Below are positions 24,485 through 33,189 of a stretch of DNA of 45,883 nt, piece after piece. Below the pieces are notes generated by a model. It saw nothing but the letters and a program-made list of their open reading frames with translations, searched no databases and was not told the origin of the DNA. The stretch spans positions 1 to 45,883 of the forward strand of contig JAFDZM010000023.1 of the NCBI GenBank assembly GCA_018266915.1, written 5' to 3'. The translations under genes were made by a program, and so were the position numbers. The DNA is from Bacteroidota bacterium. Its GTDB lineage: Bacteria > Bacteroidota > Bacteroidia > Sphingobacteriales > Sphingobacteriaceae. Position 1 is the stretch's first letter; the number at the start of each line of letters is the position of its first letter.

Positions 24485-24814
24485 ATGGCAGATATCGAAA
24501 CCGCCCGTCAGATTGCCTTATCGCTTCCCAATGTGGAAGAATATGTTCATGTGGGCCGACCAGCATTTAAGGTTAAAAATAAACGTACATTCGTTACTTT
24601 ATGGCCCGCTGATAACCGCATGACGGTGATACTTTCGCCGATAGATGAATCTGTATTCCATTCCTTCGACTCTTCTATTTTTTATTCGATCCCTAACAAA
24701 TGGGGATTAAAGGGTGCTACCTATGTTGAGCTTTCAAAAGTGCGGTTGGATATGCTTCAGGATGTTATTACCACAGCGTGGGAAACTGCCAGCCAAAAAA
24801 CTTCCAAAAAATAA
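24485..24814 (+). CDS. MmcQ/YjbR-family protein
   Basis: 109 residues with the YjbR pattern: IETARQIALSLPNVEEYVHVGRPAFKVKNKRTFVTLW, then MTVILSP and NKWGLKGATYVELSKV...LQDVITTAWETA. The fold is a CyaY-like alpha-beta, often called DNA-binding, though the role is not established. It is followed at short distance by the GH28 gene; its last codons are open upstream of that start. Confidence 0.88.
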   Translation: MADIETARQIALSLPNVEEYVHVGRPAFKVKNKRTFVTLWPADNRMTVILSPIDESVFHSFDSSIFYSIPNKWGLKGATYVELSKVRLDMLQDVITTAWETASQKTSKK

Positions 24815-24876
24815 AGATTAGATTTATCTTCGTTACCGAGCCTGTAAAATCATCTCTTTTACTCAATAAACCTGCT

Positions 24877-26337
24877 ATGAACCGTAAACCAGTTTTTTTA
24901 TTGACTTTATTAATAACTGTCTTTTATACAAATGTTTTTAGTCAAGCTATGCAGCAAAGCGGAGTTTATAATATCAGAACATTCGGGGCCAAAGGTGATG
25001 GCAGTAACCTCGACTCAAAAGCCATTAATAAAGCTATTGAAACAGCAGCCGATGCAGGTGGTGGCACAGTCTATTTGCCTGCCGGAAATTATTTATCGGG
25101 TTCAATTCATTTGAAAAGCAACATCACGCTTTATCTTGATCAGGGGGCAACGATTATTGCTACCAGTGAAAACCCCGGCGAGGTTTACGACCAGGCTGAG
25201 GAAACTGTAAACACAACCTACCAGGATTACGGTCATAGCCATTTCCATAACTCGCTGATTTGGGGAGAAGACCTGCATGATGTTTCTATACTTGGACCGG
25301 GTATGATCTGGGGTCAAGGGCTGATAAACGATTATAAAAAGGATAGCAAAGTAGCCAACAAAGCACTCACGTTATATAAATGCCGAAATGTTATTATCCG
25401 CGATGTTACCTTTCTGCATGCAGGCTGGTTTGCTATCCTGGCTACAGGCGTAGATAACCTGACTATCGATAATCTAAAAATGGACACCAACCGTGACGGA
25501 ATGGATATTGATTGCTGCCGGAATGTGCACATCTCCAATTGCAGCGTTAATTCGCCTTATGATGATGGTATTTGTCTTAAAAGTACTTATGCTTTAGGAT
25601 TTGCGAGGGCAACAGAGAATGTTACGATCACCAACTGCCAGGTGAGCGGTTATGATGAAGGTACTTTCCTGGACGGCACCTATAAACGCACTGACAATCC
25701 GCATTACGGATTGCACCCAACCGGGCGCATTAAGTTTGGCACTGAATCAAATGGCGGTTTCAAAAATATCACGATCACTAACTGTGTGTTTGATTATTGC
25801 CGTGGACTGGCCCTGGAGTCCGTAGACGGAGCCTTGCTTGAAGATGTGGAGATCAGCAATATTACAATGCGCGACATCGTAAACGCACCAATATTTTTAC
25901 GCCTCGGCGCCCGCATGCGTGGGCCGGAAGGCACACCAGTTGGCGAGATTAGACGCGTTTCCATCAGTAATGTGCGGGTTTATAATGGTGATGCTGAGCA
26001 GGCTTGCATTATTACCGGCATACCCGGTCATGCTATTAAAGACCTTGATCTGAATAATATTCGTATCTACTTCAAAGGCAGTGGAAAAGCACAAGACGCC
26101 ACTAAAATACCTGAACTAGAAAAGAATTACCCGGAACCATCTATGTTCGGTACAACAGCAGCTTACGGTTTTTACATCCGCCATGTGGATGGACTGAAGT
26201 TGAGAGATGTTGAAGTAAGCTATCTGAATGAAGACGCCCGCCCCGCTTTTGTGATGGATGACGTGAAAGGATTGGATTCACATAATGTAAAGGGGCAAGT
26301 GGCGAAGGGGGTGCAGGAGATTCAGTACATAAAATAA
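24877..26337 (+). CDS. Glycoside hydrolase family 28 (polygalacturonase-like)
   Basis: 487 residues starting at MNRKPVFLLTLLITVFYTNV, a signal peptide; earlier start at 24778 is rejected. It begins with VYNIRTFGAKGDG, the pectate-lyase-like entry, and folds as a right-handed beta-helix. Catalytic aspartates fit at D207/D210 (NRDGMDID) and D229-D230 (SPYDDGICLKS). A GRIKFGTESNGGFKNI segment replaces the usual GHG and RIK motifs in the way typical of Bacteroidota members. The likely target is pectin or a rhamnogalacturonan side chain in the periplasm or outside. No SusCD pair is adjacent. Confidence 0.88.
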   Translation: MNRKPVFLLTLLITVFYTNVFSQAMQQSGVYNIRTFGAKGDGSNLDSKAINKAIETAADAGGGTVYLPAGNYLSGSIHLKSNITLYLDQGATIIATSENPGEVYDQAEETVNTTYQDYGHSHFHNSLIWGEDLHDVSILGPGMIWGQGLINDYKKDSKVANKALTLYKCRNVIIRDVTFLHAGWFAILATGVDNLTIDNLKMDTNRDGMDIDCCRNVHISNCSVNSPYDDGICLKSTYALGFARATENVTITNCQVSGYDEGTFLDGTYKRTDNPHYGLHPTGRIKFGTESNGGFKNITITNCVFDYCRGLALESVDGALLEDVEISNITMRDIVNAPIFLRLGARMRGPEGTPVGEIRRVSISNVRVYNGDAEQACIITGIPGHAIKDLDLNNIRIYFKGSGKAQDATKIPELEKNYPEPSMFGTTAAYGFYIRHVDGLKLRDVEVSYLNEDARPAFVMDDVKGLDSHNVKGQVAKGVQEIQYIK

Positions 26338-26390
26338 CTATTGATGTAACCTCCTTTCATTTTCAATGGTCATACCCAAAACTTAAAACC

Positions 26391-26981
26391 ATGAGGATCA
26401 AACTGAGCGCAGCTTCTCTTTTCCTTGCACCACTATTTTATGCAGCTTCCAGCTTCTTTTGGAATACACAAAATCAGTATGGCACTTATGATACAACTTC
26501 TGGCTTATTATTGATCATTGGCAGTATATTTTGGGTACCTGCATTCCTGGCGCTATTTGACATGCTGCGCGAACGGACGCCCAATTATGCGTCATGGGGC
26601 TTTTTGCTGGCAGTATATGGCTGTCTATGTGGTGGAGTGGCTTTTGCCTTGCGTGATATTTTGACTGTAGTGTTCAACATACCTCATCATACTATGCTTA
26701 CTACGCTTTCACAATATCCTGTGCTCACCAATATCATTTTTTGGATCGGCGGACCAGCATTTCCTTTTAGCTTGCTGATATTAGGCATAGTACTGGCTAA
26801 AACCCGCACAGTTCCGGTTTGGGTGGGCGTTCTGATTGCCGTTTCAGGAGCTTTATTTCCTGCATCACGCATTCCTCGAATTGAATGGATTGCGCATGTT
26901 GTCGATTTCGTGATACTGGTGCCGTTAGCGTATTTGGCTTTTCAAATGAATGTAAAGCGATCATCTATTAATCTCAACTAA
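26391..26981 (+). CDS. Six-TM membrane protein (DUF4386-like)
   Basis: 196 residues, hydrophobic, about six TM helices. A small N-terminal segment is followed by TSGLLLIIGSIFWVPAFLALFDML, SWGFLLAVYGCLCGGVAFALRDI and repeated helix hairpins. It has no transport or enzyme motif. It sits downstream of the GH28 gene on the same strand but 53 bases away, so co-transcription is unclear. Confidence 0.65.
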   Translation: MRIKLSAASLFLAPLFYAASSFFWNTQNQYGTYDTTSGLLLIIGSIFWVPAFLALFDMLRERTPNYASWGFLLAVYGCLCGGVAFALRDILTVVFNIPHHTMLTTLSQYPVLTNIIFWIGGPAFPFSLLILGIVLAKTRTVPVWVGVLIAVSGALFPASRIPRIEWIAHVVDFVILVPLAYLAFQMNVKRSSINLN

Positions 26982-27012
26982 AACTATCGGATAAGATATA
27001 GGGATAGTGTTC

Positions 27013-27708
27013 CTATCTGATGATCTGTCCCAACACTTCCTCTCGCAAATACTTACTCACTGGCACCTGGTAACTTTGGACATGCAGGGTATTTCCTTCA
27101 ATAGAACTGATTTTATCGATAGCCACCACATAGGATTTATGGCTTTGGATAAACTGCTTAACCGGCAATTTCTCCAGCAGCGACTTGATAGTACAATGCG
27201 TGATGATCTTTTTATTCTCAAGATAAATCGCAATATAATTTTCCATTCCTTCAATGAAAAGTATATCGCTGAAAATGATCTTCTCCAACCGGCCGTTCGA
27301 TTTCACAAACAGGTAAGGGACATTGCTCGTCGATTGCTCCTTCATTGCGAAATAATCCCTGGCTTTCCAGGCTGCTTTCAGGAAACGGTCGTAGGAGATT
27401 GGCTTTAGCAGGTAATCCATCACATCCAACTCAAAGCCCTGTATAGCGTAATGTTCAAAGGCGGTCGTAAATATCACTTTAGGTGGATTCCGTAATGCCC
27501 GTAAAAACTCCACCCCGGTAATATGCGGCATCTGGATATCGAGAAATAGCAGGTCGACCGGTTGTTGCTGCAGCATATTGCTCAGTTGCAGGGCATCTTC
27601 GCATGAACCTTTCAGATCCAGGAAATCGATTTTCTCCACATAGCCCTGCAGCCCTTTACGAGCAAAAGGCTCGTCATCCGTAATTATACAACTGATCTTA
27701 TCGCTCAT
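27013..27708 (-). CDS. LytTR-family response regulator
   Basis: 231 residues: a receiver (DDEP at 11-14, phospho-site D57 in LLFLDIQMP, K in LLKPISYDRF) and a C-terminal LytTR DNA-binding domain at about 130-230 (FVKSNGRLEKIIFSDILFIEGMENYIAIYLENKKI, then FIQSHKSYVVAIDKI). Its start overlaps the LytS kinase gene by 11 bases, so translation is coupled. LytTR proteins bind two direct repeats about 21 bases apart; such a repeat pair lies upstream of the acyltransferase at 30199-30230. Confidence 0.95.
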   Translation of the reverse strand: MSDKISCIITDDEPFARKGLQGYVEKIDFLDLKGSCEDALQLSNMLQQQPVDLLFLDIQMPHITGVEFLRALRNPPKVIFTTAFEHYAIQGFELDVMDYLLKPISYDRFLKAAWKARDYFAMKEQSTSNVPYLFVKSNGRLEKIIFSDILFIEGMENYIAIYLENKKIITHCTIKSLLEKLPVKQFIQSHKSYVVAIDKISSIEGNTLHVQSYQVPVSKYLREEVLGQIIR

Positions 27709-28744
27709 ATTGCAGTTTTAACTCGGCTTTAAAATGGTCGCCTTTGTTTTCTAATAGTAGTGAATGTTTACCGGGATAAAGCAGATCGAGCCTGCGTTTC
27801 AAATTCTCTAAGCCTATCCCTCCCGCTTTTTTGATGGTTTCTTCTAACTGAGGCACTGAGTTTTCCACCCTGAAATCGATTTGACCATCAATTACTTTCG
27901 CCTCCACCTGCATCTCGTAATTGCCTCCGACAAACTTAAAAGCATTCTCAACCAAAGGCAAAAACAATAAAGGATAAACCAATTGTCCGTTGAGTTTTTT
28001 ATCAAAATCGACTTTCAGCTTCAATTTGTCTGTGCTGCGTATCTTTTGCAGTTCGATAAAACTTTGCAGGTATTCAATCTCCTGCATCACTGGTACCTGT
28101 TGCTGTTGATCATATAATTGATACCGCAGCAGTTCCGAAAATTTCTCTATACTCCTTTTAGCGCCTTCAGTATCCTCGTCCATCTGGAAATAGATCGTAT
28201 TCAGCGCATTGAACAAAAAATGCGGATGATATTGAGCCTTTAGAAATTTAAGTTCTGTTTCCAATTGTTGATTTGTCACTTTCTCCAATTGAACCTTATT
28301 ATCGACATAAGCCTTTAGCCAGGTGCTGCTGCGTACAATGCCGTAATAAACAATAGCGTAAAGGGTTGGGATCATATTGATGTCGGCCACATCGGCCCCG
28401 GATATATACCAGGGTTTCCAATCAGCATGAAGGGCCATGTCCATCGGCACAAAAACCAAGTTAACCAATACCAGATTGGCTCCTACCAGTATCGCCAATT
28501 CTCTTGCTACGCCCTGGTAGCAAAACCGAACAGGCCATCGGCTATCAAAGTATTTAAAGAGCCGTCGAAAGAGGCCGATCGCAATATATCCTACAATAAT
28601 GGAGCAGGCCAATTCCACTGCGTTAATGTAGAACTCTCTTTCCCAAAACCGTTGGTGCACATCGGTATCATGCAGCAACCTGATGGTGAAATAAACCAGT
28701 AAGCCGTACAGCGCGGGAAATATGTATTTTCTGAAAAAATTCAT
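27698..28744 (-). CDS. LytS-type (His_kinase) sensor kinase
   Basis: 348 residues. About five TM helices in residues 8-140, a short coiled coil, then the His_kinase domain with H-box FLKAQYHPHFLFNALNTIY (H175) and an ATPase domain (FLPLVENAFKFVGG, GGIGLENLKRRL). It has no recognisable ligand domain, so the signal is unknown. It forms a coupled pair with the LytTR regulator. A MITE-like repeat separates it from the acyltransferase gene upstream. Confidence 0.95.
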   Translation of the reverse strand: MNFFRKYIFPALYGLLVYFTIRLLHDTDVHQRFWEREFYINAVELACSIIVGYIAIGLFRRLFKYFDSRWPVRFCYQGVARELAILVGANLVLVNLVFVPMDMALHADWKPWYISGADVADINMIPTLYAIVYYGIVRSSTWLKAYVDNKVQLEKVTNQQLETELKFLKAQYHPHFLFNALNTIYFQMDEDTEGAKRSIEKFSELLRYQLYDQQQQVPVMQEIEYLQSFIELQKIRSTDKLKLKVDFDKKLNGQLVYPLLFLPLVENAFKFVGGNYEMQVEAKVIDGQIDFRVENSVPQLEETIKKAGGIGLENLKRRLDLLYPGKHSLLLENKGDHFKAELKLQYER

Positions 28745-28784
28745 CGATCTAAATTACGAACTATTGTCATTTCAAACAGCATTA

Positions 28785-28916
28785 TGTCATTGCGATGAAC
28801 GGCCCGCGCGGTGAAGAATCCGCTAGCTAGCGGAGAACTATGCATATCCGCCCTGTACAGCATGCGATTGCTTCGTTGCGCGGCACCCACCATCCGCCTT
28901 GCGCCTCGCAATGACA
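28785..28916. repeat. MITE-like intergenic repeat, copy 1
   Basis: 132 bases bounded by terminal inverted repeats TGTCATTGCGA and TCGCAATGACA. It contains the 16-base palindrome TCCGCTAGCTAGCGGA at 28819-28834. A 26-base core at 28859-28884 is identical to 45829-45854 in a second copy. It has no coding capacity. It fills most of the gap between the LytS kinase and the acyltransferase gene. Confidence 0.85.
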
Positions 28917-28927
28917 CCCTTTTTATC

Positions 28928-30142
28928 CTATGCCGATAAAGCAACCACAGGTTTCAAATCCTCCTTCTCAACCTCAATCACTGGTTTCGGCTTATCGTTC
29001 GGTTTCATCCCAAACAAAAAGCGGGTGATAGCATACGGCCGAACAAACAAGTGATAGATCAGCACGCTTACAAAGAAAGTGATACCGACGGTATAAATGT
29101 ATTTTGACAGGATGCTTTCATTTTGTGTTTGAATGATGTAGTAAACTACCAGGATAATCACTGTCTGATGCAGTATGTAGAAGGGATACACTGCTTGATT
29201 CAGGTAATTTAATATGGCATGTTTCTTATTAAGGTAATGCTTCCCATAACCTATTAGTGCCAATACCCATCCCCAGGCTATAACAGGCTGCAAAGCAATG
29301 AATGCGTAGGTAAACAGATTATCATGGAATGGCCAGTTGATATAGCCTGGTTCTACTTTATTCCAACGCATATATTCCCATATCACCAGGCTTACAAATC
29401 CGATGCTCAGAGCAAAGCGGCGGTTACGATCCAGACTGTCCATTAATTTTGGCTGTAAAATACAAATGAAACCAGCCAGCAGGAACAGCAGCCAGTAAAC
29501 AAAATAACAACCATCATGCACCAGGTCATTCGTTTCAGGCAATTTTCGGCTTAGCAGTGCATACCATATGACACCAGGCAGCATTAACAAATACACCCAT
29601 TTGCCATTTGCCAACGAAGCGAGTTTTCCTTTAAACCCGTCGCTTTTGGGTGAGATCATCCAGCCGAACATCGGCGCGAAGATCAGATCGTACAAAAACA
29701 AATAGGCAATAAACCAGAGATGGTGCCAGCTTAAGCTGCCTTTAGGATAGGGCACAAAATTAAACACACTTGGATACCATTCCAGGAAGCTGCCTTTGTA
29801 ACCATTGGCTAAACGTTCCATATAAATTTGGGGCGGAACTATGATAAACATGCCCACCAAAAGCGGTATGAAAAGCCTGCGGAAGCGTAAACCGATAAAG
29901 CTTAAAGTAGAGCGCCGCTGCATCATGTAAAAGCTTACTGTACCAGAAATGAAAAAGAGCAGCGGCATGCGAAAAAGGTGCAAAAAATGGTTCGACTCCA
30001 TCAGCAAGTTACTGGTTTCGTGATTTTTGATATGCCAGCTATCCTCCGCCACGTACGGCATGGCCGAGTGAAAAAATAATACACCCAGTATGGATATTAT
30101 TCTTAACCAATCCAGGTAAGTTTGTCGTTGTGAGGTTTCCAT
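28928..30142 (-). CDS. Acyltransferase family 3 membrane protein
   Basis: 404 residues, about ten TM helices, with the family start SQRQTYLDWLRIISILGVLFFHS and further blocks (PLLFFISGTVSFYMMQRR, RRLFIPLLVGMF). Members move acyl groups, such as acetyl or succinyl, onto sugars or glucans across the membrane; an MdoC/OafA-like role is likely. The gene precedes the LytS/LytTR pair on the same strand, with only the MITE-like repeat between, and has a LytTR-like operator upstream, so it may be part of the same regulatory unit. Confidence 0.92.
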   Translation of the reverse strand: METSQRQTYLDWLRIISILGVLFFHSAMPYVAEDSWHIKNHETSNLLMESNHFLHLFRMPLLFFISGTVSFYMMQRRSTLSFIGLRFRRLFIPLLVGMFIIVPPQIYMERLANGYKGSFLEWYPSVFNFVPYPKGSLSWHHLWFIAYLFLYDLIFAPMFGWMISPKSDGFKGKLASLANGKWVYLLMLPGVIWYALLSRKLPETNDLVHDGCYFVYWLLFLLAGFICILQPKLMDSLDRNRRFALSIGFVSLVIWEYMRWNKVEPGYINWPFHDNLFTYAFIALQPVIAWGWVLALIGYGKHYLNKKHAILNYLNQAVYPFYILHQTVIILVVYYIIQTQNESILSKYIYTVGITFFVSVLIYHLFVRPYAITRFLFGMKPNDKPKPVIEVEKEDLKPVVALSA

Positions 30143-30198
30143 TGTCGTGATTTTTTATGTAAAGGAAGACTCAAAAATTGCGTTCAGGAAAGATTTTT

Positions 30199-30230
30199 GA
30201 CCAGTGGACATTTTCCTGTGACGAGCGGAC
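30199..30230. promoter_or_regulatory. LytTR-like direct-repeat operator
   Basis: GACCAGTGGAC (30199-30209) and GACGAGCGGAC (30220-30230) match at 9 of 11 bases, 21 bases apart start to start (two helical turns), as expected for a LytTR site. TTTTGACCAGT recurs at 30195-30205 and 30267-30277. All lie in the divergent gap between acyltransferase and hydrolase genes. Confidence 0.55.
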
Positions 30231-30369
30231 AAAATGACTAATTTCAGGTATCATTGACCGACGTACTTTTGACCAGTAATCAATTAACATCCTTAAAATG
30301 AAAAATCTATCTAACCAAATTGTAACCCAAAATGTCTTTCAGCGTCAAAATATAAAACCGGGGCAACCT

Positions 30370-31365
30370 ATGATGAAGAAAGCATTACTCCTGCTTTTAT
30401 TCACTGCATTTTTATCTGTAGGACAAGCACAGATCAGAATCGATACATCTGCCTATGTGAAAAATAATAAGCAATTGTATTCTGTAGTGATTTCGCAAAA
30501 TGACAAGGTTGTTTTCAGTCAATATTTTAATGGAAAGACGGATACCACACTTTATAATAATCAATCGCTCACCAAAAGCGTGATGTCGTTATTAATAGGA
30601 ATTGCTATTGATAAAGGTTACATCCCATCAGTCGATGAAAAGATCGTTAAGTATTTCCCTCAACTTAAAGACGATTCAGATAAGCGCAAACAAACCGTCA
30701 CCATCCGCCAGATCATGAACCAGGCATCGGGTTTATGGCATGAAGATGTCCGGAATATGCACCAATATCTTGTCCTGCAAAATCCATCTGACTATGTTCT
30801 GCAACAACCCCTGGTTTCAGAGCCAGGAAAATTGTTTTATTATAGCAATGCGGGAACACATCTCCTTTCAGTTATACTGACCAAAGCCACAGGCATGACA
30901 ACACTTGATTTTGCTGCGAAATATTTGTTCGGTCCACTTGACATACAGCATGTGCATTGGTATAAAATGTTTGATGGTTATTATGACGGATGCGGATTAT
31001 ATAGCGTGGAAATGACCACCAGCGATATGAATAAAATCGGTTTGTTATTACTTCACAAAGGGCATTATAATGGCAAGGCTGTGGTTTCGAAAAAATGGAT
31101 AGCCGAATTATTAAACCCTTCCATTTTCTACCACACGCCATGGGGGTTTGACGGATCGACCTATGCACTGTGCTTTTATCATTACAATTACAATGGCACG
31201 CCAATCACTTACGGACTGGGTTGGGGAGGTCAGCATGTATTTGTAATTCCAGCCAAAAAAGCTGTAATTTCAGTAAACGAAAGCATCAGTGATTTCACAG
31301 CCATAAAAGCCGAAAACCTGTTTCTAAACAAGATATTTCCAATAATATATCAACAATTAAAGTAA
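30370..31365 (+). CDS. Secreted beta-lactamase-family serine hydrolase
   Basis: 331 residues from MMKKALLLLLFTAFLSVGQAQ, a signal peptide. An ATG at 30298 in the same frame adds 24 non-signal-like residues and is less likely. The class C/esterase-type S66-L-T-K69 nucleophile motif sits in NQSLTKSVMSLLIG, a YSN motif is in FYYSNAGTHL, and a late GWGGQHVF takes the place of the KTG/HxG motif. It is more likely an esterase or D-amino-acid hydrolase than a true beta-lactamase. Its stop overlaps the next ATG (TAATG), so the two are coupled. Confidence 0.85.
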   Translation: MMKKALLLLLFTAFLSVGQAQIRIDTSAYVKNNKQLYSVVISQNDKVVFSQYFNGKTDTTLYNNQSLTKSVMSLLIGIAIDKGYIPSVDEKIVKYFPQLKDDSDKRKQTVTIRQIMNQASGLWHEDVRNMHQYLVLQNPSDYVLQQPLVSEPGKLFYYSNAGTHLLSVILTKATGMTTLDFAAKYLFGPLDIQHVHWYKMFDGYYDGCGLYSVEMTTSDMNKIGLLLLHKGHYNGKAVVSKKWIAELLNPSIFYHTPWGFDGSTYALCFYHYNYNGTPITYGLGWGGQHVFVIPAKKAVISVNESISDFTAIKAENLFLNKIFPIIYQQLK

Positions 31366-32009
31366 TGAAAAGAAAAACCTTTGCCTGGGTGCTATTTGCT
31401 CTTTTAGCTATATCAGTTGGTGTTTATCCGCTAATGTATTATATATTCGATATGCATGGCAAAGGACTTTGGGCAAGCAAAACGCCTGAACTTCTTGAAA
31501 GTACAGCATGGCACACGGCATTTTATATCCACATCACTTTTGGCGGTATTGCCATGCTGACCGGCTGGACACAATTCAGCCAGAAAATACGCGACCGTTA
31601 CCTGGATACTCATCGTACATTGGGCAAAATTTATGTTGGTTCTGTAGTTTTAAGCAGTATAGCCGGCTTCTATATCGCCTTATTTGCTTCGGGTGGTATT
31701 ACTTGTACTTTAGGATTTGGTTCATTAGCGCTGGCCTGGCTTTTCACCGTTTTAATGGCCTATACCAGGATTCTTAAGAGAGATATTAAACAACATGAGA
31801 ACTGGATGATCCGCAATTATGCGCTAACTTTTGCAGCGGTTACTTTGCGTATTTATTTACCGCTGGCAACGCAATTGATGCATTGGGATTTTATTACGTC
31901 TTATCGCGTTATTTCCTGGTTATGCTGGGTACCTAATTTGATCGTTGCTGAAATGATTATTAATAAGCGTTCACGGGCATTGGCTTATAGTGTGAGAGCA
32001 TCGGAATAA
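31365..32009 (+). CDS. DUF2306 membrane protein
   Basis: 214 residues with about six TM helices. HTAFYIHITFGGIAMLTGWTQF, then HRTLGKIYVGSVVLSSIAGFYIALFASGG and HENWMIRNYALTFAAVTLRIYLPL match the DUF2306 pattern, which carries conserved histidines in the membrane and resembles cytochrome b561-like folds. Function is unknown. It is translated from an ATG overlapping the stop of the hydrolase gene. Confidence 0.82.
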   Translation: MKRKTFAWVLFALLAISVGVYPLMYYIFDMHGKGLWASKTPELLESTAWHTAFYIHITFGGIAMLTGWTQFSQKIRDRYLDTHRTLGKIYVGSVVLSSIAGFYIALFASGGITCTLGFGSLALAWLFTVLMAYTRILKRDIKQHENWMIRNYALTFAAVTLRIYLPLATQLMHWDFITSYRVISWLCWVPNLIVAEMIINKRSRALAYSVRASE

Positions 32010-32011
32010 AA

Positions 32012-32956
32012 TTAAAACACCCTGAACTGTACACCGACCCGAAACAAGTTGATTGGCTTATAATTGGTGTTACTATTATTGTAATACAATAATCCTTCGC
32101 CATAGCCATGAAAAAATTGTAGGTGCAGGTAAGGTATCCAGTCAAAATCAAGGTGACCGATAAAAGGATTAAACGTCACATTTACCTCGTTCGTCATTCC
32201 CGCCCTGGCCGGGGTGAATATATCGTATACCTCTAACTGGTAGGGCCTAAACCTGCTTTTCACACCATAGTCAAATTGAAGAGCTGTTGTCAGCTGTCCA
32301 TATCCTGTATAATCGGCGATATTGCTATTTTCAGGATCAACCATCGTCCATGCCCAGGCCCGCGCTGAAAATGTCACCTTTGAAAGTGTAAACTTTAATT
32401 GCTCCGGTTCTTTTCGTAAAAAAGCAAGGTCCATCCCTCCAATTATTTTGTATAAGCTGCGATTTGATGATCCATCCTGCCCATTTGATTCATGCTGAAA
32501 ACCTATGCGATAATCGCTTATTTTAAACAGCCATTTATCATCAACGGCATACAATTTATTTAGCTTATGCTGATAAAATAATATCGGTTTAAAATCGAGC
32601 TCTTTCATTGGGGCTGAGCGCCGGTACAGATCCCAGAAAACCAACTCAGTAAGAGCAAAATATAGCTTATTCTTTTCCGACCGGATGTTCAGATCGAATT
32701 TTAAACTAAGCTGAAATTTGACCTGCCCAAAATAATTCTGCGTAAAATTGCTGATGATATAATTCGGCTCGTATTCAGTAAGCCTATTGGGTACATCTTT
32801 TATCGTATCCGGATCGATTACTTTAACCTGCTTTTTTAACGAATCTGATTTTGACTGTGCAAGGCAGGGAATTGTGCGAAACGACATTGCGACTGATAAC
32901 AGCGCAATCAGGATTTTAGGGGACAAGGCCATCGACTTAGGAGGTATCGGCATCAT
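32012..32956 (-). CDS. pldA: Outer membrane phospholipase A (PldA-like)
   Basis: 314 residues; signal peptide with MALSPKILIALLSVAMSF, so the true start may be the ATG at 32932. The mature protein is a beta-barrel with the OMPLA active site H155-E-S157-NGQ in RIGFQHESNGQDGSSNRSLY and an Asn at about 165 completing the triad. The loop between Ser and Asn is shorter than in E. coli. It ends in QFRVF, the aromatic barrel signature. PldA hydrolyses phospholipids at the outer membrane surface. Confidence 0.88.
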   Translation of the reverse strand: MMPIPPKSMALSPKILIALLSVAMSFRTIPCLAQSKSDSLKKQVKVIDPDTIKDVPNRLTEYEPNYIISNFTQNYFGQVKFQLSLKFDLNIRSEKNKLYFALTELVFWDLYRRSAPMKELDFKPILFYQHKLNKLYAVDDKWLFKISDYRIGFQHESNGQDGSSNRSLYKIIGGMDLAFLRKEPEQLKFTLSKVTFSARAWAWTMVDPENSNIADYTGYGQLTTALQFDYGVKSRFRPYQLEVYDIFTPARAGMTNEVNVTFNPFIGHLDFDWIPYLHLQFFHGYGEGLLYYNNSNTNYKPINLFRVGVQFRVF

Positions 32957-33126
32957 ACTGTTTATAGGAAGCCTATTCTTGAATACCTTCCCACAAGAGC
33001 CTTTCCAGACGCTATCCTATTAATAAACCAATATAATCATTTTGTATTTGATAATCAACGTATTAAATCCAGATACCACTCAATAAAAAAACTACCAAAG
33101 CGGTTTAATGTCTAAAGGCACTATAG

Positions 33127-33153
33127 TTAGTCCGGATTTATAATCCAGACTAA
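33127..33153. repeat. REP-like hairpin, first of a pair
   Basis: TTAGTC pairs with GACTAA, a C-A mismatch follows, then GGATT pairs with AATCC around TAT. It has the same design as the element at 12018-12046 and stands 4 bases before a second hairpin. Confidence 0.62.
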
Positions 33154-33157
33154 TATA

Positions 33158-33180
33158 ATCGGGGATTTGCAATCCCCGAT
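33158..33180. repeat. REP-like hairpin, second of a pair
   Basis: Perfect 10-base arms ATCGGGGATT and AATCCCCGAT with loop TGC, shortly after the DUF3078 gene end on the minus strand. Tandem placement with the preceding hairpin resembles BIME-type paired REP elements. It may also help end the DUF3078 transcript, though no T-run is present. Confidence 0.68.
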
Positions 33181-33189
33181 CTATAAAAA

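Noticed and set aside
30370..31365. Antibiotic-resistance beta-lactamase
   Set aside because: SxxK and YxN motifs are shared with many esterases and peptidases; the third motif is atypical and no resistance context exists.
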